Shown here: piece by piece, positions 8,295-16,756 of the stretch
Layout of the letters: every line of letters begins with the position of its first letter
How positions within the stretch are numbered: position 1 is the first letter of the stretch
DNA from: Phycisphaerae bacterium
GTDB taxonomy: Bacteria; Planctomycetota; Phycisphaerae; Phycisphaerales; Phycisphaeraceae
Direction of reading: 5' to 3'
DNA length: 39,775 nt
NCBI GenBank assembly: GCA_030426385.1
Contig: JAUHYI010000041.1
Span: forward strand, 1 to 39,775
Made by a program: the position numbers and the translations under genes
The notes under the pieces: model-generated
What the model was told of the DNA's origin: nothing
What the model saw: only the letters and a program-made list of their open reading frames with translations
Database searches by the model: none

Positions 8295-8696
8295 ATGAAC
8301 ACAACGGCATGGCCATGGTTTGTTGTTATTTTCTTCGTTCCGTTATTATTTGTATTAAGTGGTGGGTTATTTTTGTTTGTGATAAATAAGATCAGTAAAA
8401 AAAGTGCAATTATTTCAGTTGTTAGTTGCATAACAGGAATGTCTGTTCTTGTTCCTAGCCTAATCCAATACGCCAATAAAACAAACCACACAAAATTTTC
8501 TTTGTTATTGCCATTTGTTTCGATTTTATTTTGGTTTGTTCCTGCGATTGTATATGTTGATCATTTATATAGAATGCGAATAGAAACCGTTCAAATAAAA
8601 AGATTTCAGTTTTATGTATTATTTACAATAAGAATTGTTTATTTAATAATGGTTTTGGGGATTGCGTGGATTTTGGTTAGATTTTTGATCCTGTAA
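8295..8696 (+). CDS. Small four-TM membrane protein, candidate immunity protein
   Basis: 133 residues with four hydrophobic segments at about 7-30, 38-57, 68-90 and 105-131, separated by short basic loops ('NKISKK', 'ANKTNHTK', 'RMRIETVQIKR'). The ATG at 8295 has an AGAGG site nine bases upstream and lies 25 nt after the RHS tip. The stretch is strikingly AT-rich compared with the rest of the window, as is the end of the RHS tip. This is the normal position of an immunity gene for an RHS toxin, and a membrane immunity protein would suit a membrane-acting toxin. No family is recognised. Confidence 0.6.
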   Translation: MNTTAWPWFVVIFFVPLLFVLSGGLFLFVINKISKKSAIISVVSCITGMSVLVPSLIQYANKTNHTKFSLLLPFVSILFWFVPAIVYVDHLYRMRIETVQIKRFQFYVLFTIRIVYLIMVLGIAWILVRFLIL

Positions 8697-8792
8697 TTTT
8701 TGTGGGACAAGAAAGAGAAAACGTACCGATCCCCATAAATTCCCAACAACACGACACAGGTTGATCGCATCACAATCAAGACCGACACGGGC

Positions 8793-8820
8793 GAAGAAAA
8801 CGTACCGGGAGTCATAAATC
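8793..8820. repeat. REP-like motif, copy 2
   Basis: GAAGAAAACGTACCGGGAGT followed by CATAAATC. It differs from copy 1 at a few positions. A degenerate relative lies at 8711-8740. The 8741-8792 interval between them holds nothing I recognise. Confidence 0.6.
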
Positions 8821-8947
8821 AGCAACAACGCCCCGTCAATCGACGCGACCTGCGACGTAAAATACTACGCGATGCAGGACGCCAACTTCAACCTACTAGG
8901 CATGGCCGACGCGACCACCGGGCGAGGAAAAGGGGTCGGGAGTCATT
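8821..8947 (+). pseudogene. Second RHS core fragment
   Basis: One frame reads 'VKYYAMQDANFNLLGMADATTG' (in part) and stops at the TAA inside the next REP-like motif. This is the same core segment as residues 9-27 of the RHS module at 7376, with synonymous divergence (for example CTACTA against TTACTG for Leu-Leu). It is a decayed paralogue or a remnant of an older RHS end displaced by tip exchange. Confidence 0.75.
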
Positions 8948-8954
8948 AATTGAC
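8924..8954. repeat. REP-like motif, copy 3
   Basis: AGGAAAAGGGGTCGGGAGTC followed by ATTAATTGAC, 31 bp ahead of the tnpA_REP pseudogene start. REP-like motifs next to a REP-associated tyrosine transposase are the expected arrangement. Confidence 0.6.
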
Positions 8955-8985
8955 TTAGTGGCCGTGTTTGTTTATGTTGTGCCGT

Positions 8986-9325
8986 ATGCCTAGACGGCCA
9001 CGCATATCTTCGGGTGGTATTGCGTATCACGTGCTCAACCGCGGTGTGGGGCGGATGACATTGTTTGATGGCGATGACGATTGTGCCGTATTCGAACGGG
9101 TGTTGGGTGAGGTGGTGGGGGGGGGGTAATCCCTGGCTGTTGGGCTGTTGCCTGATGCGCATTCATTGGCACCTGGTGATTTATCCGCGGGCGGACGGTG
9201 ATTTGTTGCAGTTCATGCGTTGATTGACCCTGACGCACACGCAACGTTGGCATGCCCATCGGCATACGTCAGGGACCGGGCCTGTGTATCAGGGGCGTTT
9301 CAAGTCGTTTCCTATGGCCCCTTGA
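8986..9325 (+). pseudogene. REP-associated tyrosine transposase (TnpA_REP), broken
   Basis: Begins 'MPRRPRISSGGIAYHVLNRGVGR', the N-terminus of Y1 REP transposases. The frame dies at a TAA at 9127-9129 after a run of ten G (9117-9126). In a second frame it continues 'CLMRIHWHLVIYPRADGDLLQF', which holds the HxH metal motif (HWH), then a TGA where Trp is expected ahead of 'LTLTHTQRWH', and then 'GTGPVYQGRFKSFP'. Homology ends near 9325, before the catalytic Tyr region. So it has at least one frameshift, one nonsense codon and a 3' truncation. Confidence 0.85.
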
Positions 9326-9516
9326 ATTCTCTACTTTTAAATGCACAGACGACAGGGGGGGATTGCAACAGCAATAGGAGCGCGAAAGCATGCGATTCTA
9401 TGCAATACGGTGCGTCCGCATCGAGTTTGCGCCTGGCTGATTCATGCCGTGGGGGATCGCCAAAAATAGTGGAAAAACACGAGCGAGATAGGGCTGATGC
9501 GAGGCCTTGCGAGAAA

Positions 9517-9589
9517 TACCCCGTACGAGATTTGAACTCGTGTCGCCGCCGTGAGAAGGCGGTGTCCTGGGCCACTAGACGAACGGGGC
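9517..9589 (-). tRNA. tRNA-Glu (TTC)
   Basis: The minus strand reads GCCCCGTTCGTCTAGTGGCC at the 5' end, an anticodon stem CCGCC/GGCGG around CTTCTCA (anticodon TTC), and T-arm 'ACGAGTTCAAATCTCGT'. The acceptor is 7 bp with a G1-U72 pair, then A73; no CCA is encoded. The cloverleaf is complete at 73 nt. Confidence 0.95.
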
Positions 9590-9615
9590 ATCGGGTGACA
9601 TTGCTGTGCTATACA

Positions 9616-9644
9616 AGAATAGGTGGGGTAGTCACCGAACGCAA
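9616..9644 (-). promoter_or_regulatory. Candidate promoter for tRNA-Glu
   Basis: On the minus strand TTGCGT (9639-9644), a 17-nt spacer and TATTCT (9616-9621), ending 26 bases before the tRNA 5' end. The spacing and position fit a housekeeping sigma factor; the hexamers are moderate matches. Confidence 0.4.
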
Positions 9645-9793
9645 GGCAGACTATTTATGTGGTGCTGTTGTTGGGTCGTGCTAAGCCGCAAGCAGTGATG
9701 GGGAATGCGCCGCGAAGTTGGCGAGGGATGATGTGTACGGGGGGAGGAGGAACGTGTGGTCGGTGGGGAAGTGGAAGTGGGGGTGGGGGGGGG

Positions 9794-12490
9794 TTAGTCG
9801 TCAGTAGGTTTGCGTGGGTTGGTTTGAGCGATGGGGATGTCGTCCAGGTCGGGAACGTCGTCGGTGCCCAGGGTGTCGTTGATGCTGGTGAGTTCCCAGT
9901 CGTGTTCGTGGTAGCCCGCTTGAGCATCGCTGAACACGGACATGGCTAGCAAGCCTGAGCCTGCTTGCGCGAAATCGCGTTGGGCGTTTTGGTCGAGCGT
10001 GTCGTCGTGGTTGGTTGAGATTTTCGTATCAGCACCATTGGTTCCACGGCTTCCACGGGTAGCGTTGGTGGCTCTGGATGCTTTGTCGGAAGCGGGCGTG
10101 TTGGCATCTTGATCGACATTGTGGCCGACCTTGTTGATGATAACGCCGAGCAGGTTGGCATTGATCACACGGAGGTATTGCATGGTGCGTTGGTAGTCGG
10201 CCATGCTGTGGTTTTCTTCGAGGACGAGGACGACGCCATCGACGACACTGGCGATGGTGAGCGATTCGAGCGTGCCGGGTACGGGGCCTGAGTCAAAAAG
10301 GATCAGGTCGAAATCATCGCGAGCTTGTTCGATGAGGTCGAGCATTTTGCGATCGGACATGAGGCCGACGTGTCGCTCTTCGGCATTGCTGGCAGGAAGA
10401 AACGCGAGTCGATCCGCGGTGGCCGTTTTGAGACATTCGTGCAGAGGCAGGCCGTCGAGGAATCCGCCGATGCCCGGGACGACGGGGTTGTTGTTGCTAT
10501 TGGCGTTGCCATTACCATTGGTATTGGTGCCGTTTCCGTTTTTTTCGTCGTTGGATTGGCCGTGCTTTTTTAAGTCGTTGTCGATCGCGCGACGGATAGG
10601 GTCGTCATGTTGATGGTTGATTTCGTCGTGACTGTGCGAATTTTCTGTGGGCTTGAAGTGGCCGAATTCATCAGCGACATCAACGAGGGTATGGTTGGGT
10701 GCGTGTCGACGTTGGCTGCGCGTGCGTGCGGCAGCTTGCTGTCGTCGTGTGATTCTTCCGGACAAATCGCCGTCGACTGCGAGGACGCGTGTGTCGGACA
10801 TGGCCAACGATGATGCGACGCCGATGGTGACGCTGGTGCGACCTGTGCCGCGTCGTGGGCTGATAAAACTGACGGACTTGAGATTGTCTTTGCGTGCCAT
10901 GGCCTGCAAGACGGCGCGAATCTGATGGACGGAATCGGCAGCGCGATCGTAGCCGGGGCTGAGCAATCGATGGGTGGCGGCGATGCGTGGGATGCTGCCG
11001 AGCATGGGAGGGGCCAGCGCCATTTGGTTGGGACGATCCCATCCAGTGCGCGTGGGGTCAGCGTCGTGCATGTTGGGCAAAGCGAGATAGCCGCCTGGCG
11101 CGACGGGCATGTCGTAATGCTTGGATAGTTCAGCCACACGATTGATTTCACCGATCAGTCCCAGCAGGGCACCGATCATCATGCCCATGATCGCACCGAC
11201 GGCGAGGTGGATCGGGAGTTTGGGCGCGATGGGACTTTGGGGTGTGATGGCAGGATCGAGAATTTCGATGGCGAGTTGTTCGATCTGTCGTGCTGATTCG
11301 CGGACCATGGCAATGCGCTGGTTGAGTTGAGCCAATTGCTTTTCGGATTGCTGGTGCGCTTTGTTAAACATGCTGAGCAAGTTGGTCGCGGCGTAGGCTT
11401 TGGCGTCGGCGAGTTGTTCTTTTTGGGTGGTGACGTCTAATTCGTATTGGCGATACACACGGTGTTGTTGGCCGTAGCGTTCGCTGATGTTGGAAAGTTT
11501 GGTCTGGGCGTCGTCGAGCTTTTCCTGCAGACGCCGGATATGGTCGATCGAACTCTGGTCGATGCGAATGTCATCCTTTGATTCAAGGGCTAATTGCATC
11601 AGGTGGTTGATGTCCATGGCAGCTTCATTGGCTAGACGCAAGCGCGATTCGGTCGCTTCGAATTTGAGTTGAGCGTCAATGATTTCCTCGTTGAGCCGAG
11701 TGAGGTGTTGTTCGGCCAAGCGTGACATCATCTCGCGTGAACCGACACGCACAGCAAACGCAGACTCGACGGTTGGCGTCAATGCAAGCGTGTTGGCGTT
11801 GGTATTGTCACGGGCTTGTTCGCTGGTGAGGGTGGTGGGGGTGAGGGGGGATGTGGTGTGTGTTGGGTGTGGGCTGATGCTATCGAAGGAAAGATTGGCG
11901 CGACGGTTTTGCGTGGCCACGTAATGTTTGACCACCGCGTTGATCACATCGACAGCCTCGTGGGCGTCGGTGGAATTGAAACGCAGGGTGTAAGTTTCCT
12001 TGTCTTCATCAACGCGGATGGATAATTTTTTGCGCAGGTAAGCCACCGGGTCGCTGATCTTGCCGAGCACCGGACCATCACCGACGCCGGGCTCTTTGAG
12101 TGCGGCGGTGAGTACGCCATAGGATTTGATGACGGCTTCCTGGGCCGAGGGTCCAGCCGAAGTGATGCCGCCAGATTGGAATGGGTTGACCGTGCCGCTA
12201 ACCGGTGGGCGTTCGACGAAGACGCGCGCGGTTGCCTGATACACCGATGGGCGAGCCAGCCACACGAAAAGCCCCAGGATGATACCGATGATGGCCAAGA
12301 CCATCATCAAACGGCGGGCCGACCACATGACTTCAAAAATAGATCGATCATGCCACAGCGCGGACGTTGGCGCATGGTGGGCGTTTGGTGCCGAGGCGGG
12401 TGAAGCCATGGACGCCATGGAATGCGCGGGCGGCATGTGTGACATGGAGGCGGATGGATGAGCAGGCAACATATCGTTCATCTCATTCAT
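9794..12490 (-). CDS. Wzc-like chain-length determinant with BY-kinase-like domain
   Basis: 898 residues. The Wzz part has TM1 at ~59-79, a periplasmic region with coiled-coil stretches (~255-410) and a Pro-rich entry to TM2 at ~427-447. The cytoplasmic P-loop domain has 'SPRRGTGRTSV' at 544-554, Walker A' 'VLAVDGDLSG' at 570-579 and Walker B 'FDLILFDSG' at 727-735. In this family the P-loop normally has Lys before Ser/Thr; here it is Arg (551). A His/Asn/Gly-rich insert at ~600-668 splits the domain, and the tail has a single Tyr instead of a cluster. It probably regulates polymer length and export, but kinase activity is doubtful. It is last in the minus-strand locus, 326 nt after the deacetylase. 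Confidence 0.85.
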   Translation of the reverse strand: MNEMNDMLPAHPSASMSHMPPAHSMASMASPASAPNAHHAPTSALWHDRSIFEVMWSARRLMMVLAIIGIILGLFVWLARPSVYQATARVFVERPPVSGTVNPFQSGGITSAGPSAQEAVIKSYGVLTAALKEPGVGDGPVLGKISDPVAYLRKKLSIRVDEDKETYTLRFNSTDAHEAVDVINAVVKHYVATQNRRANLSFDSISPHPTHTTSPLTPTTLTSEQARDNTNANTLALTPTVESAFAVRVGSREMMSRLAEQHLTRLNEEIIDAQLKFEATESRLRLANEAAMDINHLMQLALESKDDIRIDQSSIDHIRRLQEKLDDAQTKLSNISERYGQQHRVYRQYELDVTTQKEQLADAKAYAATNLLSMFNKAHQQSEKQLAQLNQRIAMVRESARQIEQLAIEILDPAITPQSPIAPKLPIHLAVGAIMGMMIGALLGLIGEINRVAELSKHYDMPVAPGGYLALPNMHDADPTRTGWDRPNQMALAPPMLGSIPRIAATHRLLSPGYDRAADSVHQIRAVLQAMARKDNLKSVSFISPRRGTGRTSVTIGVASSLAMSDTRVLAVDGDLSGRITRRQQAAARTRSQRRHAPNHTLVDVADEFGHFKPTENSHSHDEINHQHDDPIRRAIDNDLKKHGQSNDEKNGNGTNTNGNGNANSNNNPVVPGIGGFLDGLPLHECLKTATADRLAFLPASNAEERHVGLMSDRKMLDLIEQARDDFDLILFDSGPVPGTLESLTIASVVDGVVLVLEENHSMADYQRTMQYLRVINANLLGVIINKVGHNVDQDANTPASDKASRATNATRGSRGTNGADTKISTNHDDTLDQNAQRDFAQAGSGLLAMSVFSDAQAGYHEHDWELTSINDTLGTDDVPDLDDIPIAQTNPRKPTDD

Positions 12491-12541
12491 CGCGTGTGGC
12501 CTTGTGTTGGATGGAGTGGGCTGGTGGTCGGCATAGTCTTG

Positions 12542-12634
12542 GTGTTCGTGTTCGTGTTCGTGTTCGTATTCGTGGGCGTGTTCGTGTACTTGGGCATGGG
12601 TGGCAAAAATTTTGCTAACGGCTAACGGCTAACG
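12542..12634. repeat. Simple repeats in the 326-nt gap upstream of the Wzc-like gene
   Basis: GTGTTC four times followed by four variant hexamers (12542-12589), then GCTAACG three times exactly (12614-12634). The rest of the gap, 12635-12816, shows no gene, and I see no convincing promoter in it. Both tracts are prone to replication slippage and lie in the 5' region of the Wzc-like gene. Confidence 0.8.
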
Positions 12635-12816
12635 GCGATCGACAATCGGCAATGGCGAGGCGCGACGCGATAGGCTTGGCGTGATCACGGCTGCTCAACA
12701 GGCGGGCCGACAGGGTTTGGTGTTGTAGAACATATCTGACGTTATGCGGGTTGCCCTCATGGAATGAGAATATTGGCGTTTGTTTGCGTGATGGTAGGCC
12801 ATACAGTCGTTAAACC

Positions 12817-13656
12817 TCAGCTAGTTTGCCATTCGCGCTTGGGAATGCGGTGCTTTTTGGCCGCGGTGTGGGGGACGCGAGACGTCGCAGCGGGCGAGCT
12901 TGGCGTTGCATGCGAGGGGACAAAGGCCTGGGCCAATTGCCCGTTGGTCATCGCCATCGCAGGGGTTGAATCGCAGAGCTGTTTCAGGAATCGGCAGGCG
13001 CTTTCCAGAGCTTGCCACTGATGGGTCTCATCGATTTCCCAACTGTGTCCCCATAGGTGGATCACGCCACCATGACGCAAAGCCTGGCGAGCGACGCGTT
13101 GCAACGATGTCACCCAATCGTGGCCGATGCCGTGATTGATGTAGCGTTTGAATCCATCCCATGACCGGCGCTTGAGGAGATTGCGAACGTTCGACGACAA
13201 GGTGGTGGGGTAGGCCTGCACACTGGTCGGCAGATTCAACAGTGGGCCATGCTGTCGCGGTTCATCCAGCGACCATCCTTCAACGGTACGGCATGCGAGG
13301 AAGTTTGCCTCTCGCATCATGGGCGCATGAGTGGCTGGAGAATACTTACCGTTCGGCGGACAGAACATCACACAGTCTTGCCCGGTGTGGTCTTCGATCC
13401 ATGATTTGGAATCGGTGATTTCCGTTTGGGCCTGTTCATCAGTGACCTGGGTGAGCGTGACGTGGTTGATGGTATGAGCACCTAGTTCAATGTTGCTTCC
13501 CAAATCGACATATCGGCTTGGCGAAATGACGCCTTTGTAAAAATGTCGTGGTACATAAAAGGTGCCACATAATCCATAACGCAACAACAGATCTGCCACG
13601 CGCATATCGCTTGCATTTCCGTCGTCCCAACTCGTCGTGATATAAACCGGTTTCAT
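12817..13656 (-). CDS. Polysaccharide deacetylase (NodB-type, carbohydrate esterase 4)
   Basis: About 279 residues from the ATG at 13656. The NodB motifs are present: 'TTSWDDGN' (Asp11/Asp12, catalytic base and metal ligand) and 'GAHTINHVTL' (His61 and His65 metal ligands), followed by 'FCPPNGKYS' and 'GGVIHLWGHSWEID', which carry the later Arg/His-type motifs in modified form. There is no signal peptide, so a cytoplasmic location is likely, acting on a lipid-linked or nucleotide-linked N-acetyl sugar. A longer frame to 13827 exists but would overlap the polymerase gene. The start chosen leaves a 44-nt gap to it. Confidence 0.85.
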   Translation of the reverse strand: MKPVYITTSWDDGNASDMRVADLLLRYGLCGTFYVPRHFYKGVISPSRYVDLGSNIELGAHTINHVTLTQVTDEQAQTEITDSKSWIEDHTGQDCVMFCPPNGKYSPATHAPMMREANFLACRTVEGWSLDEPRQHGPLLNLPTSVQAYPTTLSSNVRNLLKRRSWDGFKRYINHGIGHDWVTSLQRVARQALRHGGVIHLWGHSWEIDETHQWQALESACRFLKQLCDSTPAMAMTNGQLAQAFVPSHATPSSPAATSRVPHTAAKKHRIPKREWQTS

Positions 13657-13700
13657 GATGGTGTGATGATTCTCAATAGGGTGATTGGGTTGGATTCGTC

Positions 13701-15254
13701 TTAGGGTGTGTCGATGCGATGTGCGATATGTGATGGGGACGCGGGGCGTGCGGGAGAAGCATTCAAAAGCATGGGTTGGCGTGGTGCCAGATAAACGCCA
13801 GCCATTCCCAGGCCCATGATCGACCACAGCCAGATACCGCCCATGGGATTTTCAATGAACACGTCGAAACAGGCATGGAACATCGCGGCCAAATACGATG
13901 CTGCAATCCAAATAAAATACCTCGGCCACCCCCCCACATTCCTACCCACATTTCCCCCAACGTTTTGCCCCGCATTCCGTCCGGTGTTCTGGGTTGCGTT
14001 GCCATGGCCGGTCCATTGATATTGACGTGCTCGCGCCCGGAAATAGGCCAGTGCGATTGATGCGCCCCAACACAGATGCAACATGATCCAGATCGCCATG
14101 CCCGGCACACCCGAGCGGGCCAGGATGGTCATGTTTCCGTTGTGCGGACTGCGCAGTGAATTGTCCTGCCATACCTGGAAACCATCACTGGTCGCGAGGT
14201 TCACGCCAAACCCTTTGCCGCCCCAGAAATATTCGCCGTTCACGGTGTAGTCATAAATTTTCCCCCACCATTCCAATCGCCATGTTTTCGTGTCATTCAG
14301 ATCGCCCGCGTCCACATCCGCAAACGTGCTGTAAATATTGAGTGCGAATTGTTGAACCGAAAATTCCCGCTCCCGGCCCGGCATATTAAACGTCGGATTT
14401 ACGGCCACCAGAATGGTCATCAACACCAGCGTCATCACGGTCACGCGCCATGGCCATGTTGATTTTGGGAAGTACGCGAACGAAAACAAGAACGCGATAC
14501 AAAAAGCAATTAACCCACCGCGACTGATCGCACCATTCATCACCACGAGCAAGATCATCGGCCAATACCACCACATCGACCGCACGCGCCCCAGTCCCAC
14601 AATCGTAAATGACACCACCGCCGCTGCGATGACCAGCGGGTCGCCTGCTTTCAACCAGATGATTGGAATCGGCAATCCCGGCCAGGTCGGCAGTCTCTCC
14701 CGCAGGATAAATTGGATCACAAAAAACACGGGCAGTATCAACACGCACAACCACCCAAACCGATCGAACCGACGCAACAATGTCAACAACAGATCAGCGC
14801 GATCAGCAAAAAGTGCCAACAGGATCACCGCAAAACCTGCGTAGTAATAAACCGCCGCATCACGCAACGCATCGACGCGATAAATTTCCAGATACGGCAG
14901 TGTTCGCGCGAAACCCCACAAGCCCAGGGCCATAATCAATAGCACCACAGGCGTCCCTAACACCGCCCGCCAACGTTTGCACATCAGGATCAATGGCACG
15001 CCGGTCAGTAACGCAATTTCACCCACAAACGCAGGCGGATAGATCAGGTAGGCAAAGCCCTTGCCCAGGCATGTATAGCCCAGGTGCAACACGCAAAATC
15101 CTAATAGCCACCATTGCGCCCACACATGCGATAGTGCGGACGACCACGCCGGGCTGTGTGCCGTTTGTGCTAATGCAGGCACAGCATGCGCGTTTTCCGT
15201 CGTGGTTAACCAGCCCATTTGTTGGACGGCTGAGGGCGGGGACGTTCGGTTCAT
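13701..15254 (-). CDS. O-antigen polymerase/ligase-like membrane protein (Wzy type)
   Basis: 517 residues with about ten to twelve TM segments from residue ~47 to ~490. The long periplasmic loop carries 'WRLEWWGKIYDY', 'GKGFGVNL' and 'SPHNGNMTILARSGVPG', the PHN-type motif of the Wzy/WaaL family. A short Asn/Gly-rich insert ('NATQNTGRNAGQNVGGNVG') sits in a late loop. It should polymerise the flipped repeat unit at the outer face of the inner membrane. Its ATG overlaps the stop of the flippase gene by four bases. Confidence 0.85.
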   Translation of the reverse strand: MNRTSPPSAVQQMGWLTTTENAHAVPALAQTAHSPAWSSALSHVWAQWWLLGFCVLHLGYTCLGKGFAYLIYPPAFVGEIALLTGVPLILMCKRWRAVLGTPVVLLIMALGLWGFARTLPYLEIYRVDALRDAAVYYYAGFAVILLALFADRADLLLTLLRRFDRFGWLCVLILPVFFVIQFILRERLPTWPGLPIPIIWLKAGDPLVIAAAVVSFTIVGLGRVRSMWWYWPMILLVVMNGAISRGGLIAFCIAFLFSFAYFPKSTWPWRVTVMTLVLMTILVAVNPTFNMPGREREFSVQQFALNIYSTFADVDAGDLNDTKTWRLEWWGKIYDYTVNGEYFWGGKGFGVNLATSDGFQVWQDNSLRSPHNGNMTILARSGVPGMAIWIMLHLCWGASIALAYFRARARQYQWTGHGNATQNTGRNAGQNVGGNVGRNVGGWPRYFIWIAASYLAAMFHACFDVFIENPMGGIWLWSIMGLGMAGVYLAPRQPMLLNASPARPASPSHIAHRIDTP

Positions 15255-16756
15255 GGCGCGACCCCCGGGATTGATGAGCCTACCGCTTCGGTGAGACTTG
15301 GCTCGGCATTAGATTTGGATTTGATCAACGTGCCGATAGCGCGGCCGCGCAGCCGTTTGACATAGGTGATCAACAGCATCACGCTTTGCAAAACCTGGCC
15401 GAATAACATGCCCGCCACCATGCCCCACAGTCCGAACAGCCACAGCAATGGCAACCCAATCGCAAAAACTGTCGCGGCGGCAATGATCGCACTGGGCAGT
15501 ATCAGGTTCGGCCGATCCAGTGCTCGGTAGACCGAACACAGAATGCAATTGACCGATATCACCACCGGCAACAAACCCAGGAGCCACAATGCCCAGGCAT
15601 GTTCGCCAAATTTTCCGTCATACAGGAATTCAACAATCGGTTGGCCGAACCAACCCAACACAGGCCAGCACAACAATGGACCTAACATGACCAACAACGT
15701 GATGCGTACCGCGAACCGTTCGAAATCACGATTGCCTGTGCGTTGTACCAACACCGGCAACAGCAAATTTGATAACGCCCAAGTCACCAAAATAAACGGC
15801 GTCACCAGATTCACCAGAGCTTTTAGCGCTCCGCCCGAGGCATAGCCCAACACCATCGGCACCACCACCAACGGCATATGTTCAGGGACATACCGAATAA
15901 AATTCGTCAACAAAGACCAGCGACCGAATCGCCAATGTCGATGGCGTGCCCAGCGCAATCGTTGTCCGTGCGCCAGAATATGGCCCACCAGTTGTAATCG
16001 ATAGACCAACCATGCGCTGGCCAATAGCGCGGCGGTTCCCAACAGGCCAACCGCCGTCGGCAGACTGAGCCAGCCCATGGTCTGCAAGCTGTATAAGCCG
16101 ATCAATACGACCGCCAGATAAATCATGCCCGCCAGACCTGCGGGTTTCGGATCCGAGATGATGTAACACGCATCACGCAAAATCCATGGCAACAACAAGG
16201 CAAATTGCGCCACGGCAAACATACTCACCGCTCCGCCCAATTCCGATTCGCCCATGAGCAATTCGCCGACTGCAATCATTCCCAGCACCACGGCATACCC
16301 CACACACAACCACGCGTGCAAACGAATCAGGTTACCCAGATACGCGGGCAATCGCCGACGATAGCGCCGTGATCCATACACCATCATCGGCTCGATCACG
16401 ACCGAGGTATGGATCACCGCAAAAAACAGGTAGATGGCAAACGCGGTGGTAAACGCGCCGTAAACTGCCTCGGGCAACCAGCGTGCCAAAAACACATGTG
16501 TTAGAAAATTGCCACCGGCAAACAATCCCATATCCACGAAACCCCAGATACCTCGACCGATCCATGCCCGCCAGCCTTTTTTTTGTGCATCAGCTGCGTC
16601 GCTGGCTTGCACAGATGCATCACTACCTGACGAGCCAACCGCAGGCGCGCTCGTCGCTGCGGCTGGGTTTACGGGCACCGCGAGCGCATCGGCGCTGGTC
16701 GCACTCATGGGAGCGTTTGGGGTTGCGGCAGGTGGTGGGGTAATAGTTCGTGTCAT
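15251..16756 (-). CDS. Polysaccharide flippase (Wzx/MATE-MurJ-like)
   Basis: 501 residues from the ATG at 16756. An Ala/Pro/Ser-rich cytoplasmic N-terminus (~60 residues) is followed by 'GRGIWGFVDMGLFAGGNFLTHVFLARWL' (in part), the usual first helix of Wzx proteins, and about 12-14 TM segments. It should move the undecaprenyl-diphosphate-linked repeat unit across the inner membrane. The start is set by a four-base overlap with the stop of the WecG-type gene; a longer frame reaches 16855 but would invade that gene. The low-complexity N-terminus is unusual for Wzx. Confidence 0.85.
   Translation of the reverse strand: MTRTITPPPAATPNAPMSATSADALAVPVNPAAATSAPAVGSSGSDASVQASDAADAQKKGWRAWIGRGIWGFVDMGLFAGGNFLTHVFLARWLPEAVYGAFTTAFAIYLFFAVIHTSVVIEPMMVYGSRRYRRRLPAYLGNLIRLHAWLCVGYAVVLGMIAVGELLMGESELGGAVSMFAVAQFALLLPWILRDACYIISDPKPAGLAGMIYLAVVLIGLYSLQTMGWLSLPTAVGLLGTAALLASAWLVYRLQLVGHILAHGQRLRWARHRHWRFGRWSLLTNFIRYVPEHMPLVVVPMVLGYASGGALKALVNLVTPFILVTWALSNLLLPVLVQRTGNRDFERFAVRITLLVMLGPLLCWPVLGWFGQPIVEFLYDGKFGEHAWALWLLGLLPVVISVNCILCSVYRALDRPNLILPSAIIAAATVFAIGLPLLWLFGLWGMVAGMLFGQVLQSVMLLITYVKRLRGRAIGTLIKSKSNAEPSLTEAVGSSIPGVAP

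Noticed and set aside
9220..9684. 154-residue plus-strand frame
   Set aside because: It runs across the tnpA_REP pseudogene end and straight through the tRNA-Glu gene, so it is not a real gene.
12542..12589. CRISPR-like array
   Set aside because: Hexamer microsatellite without spacers; no CRISPR repeats or cas genes anywhere in the window.
13657..13827. Upstream extension of the deacetylase start
   Set aside because: It would overlap the polymerase gene by 127 nt and adds residues outside the NodB fold; the ATG at 13656 fits the family start.
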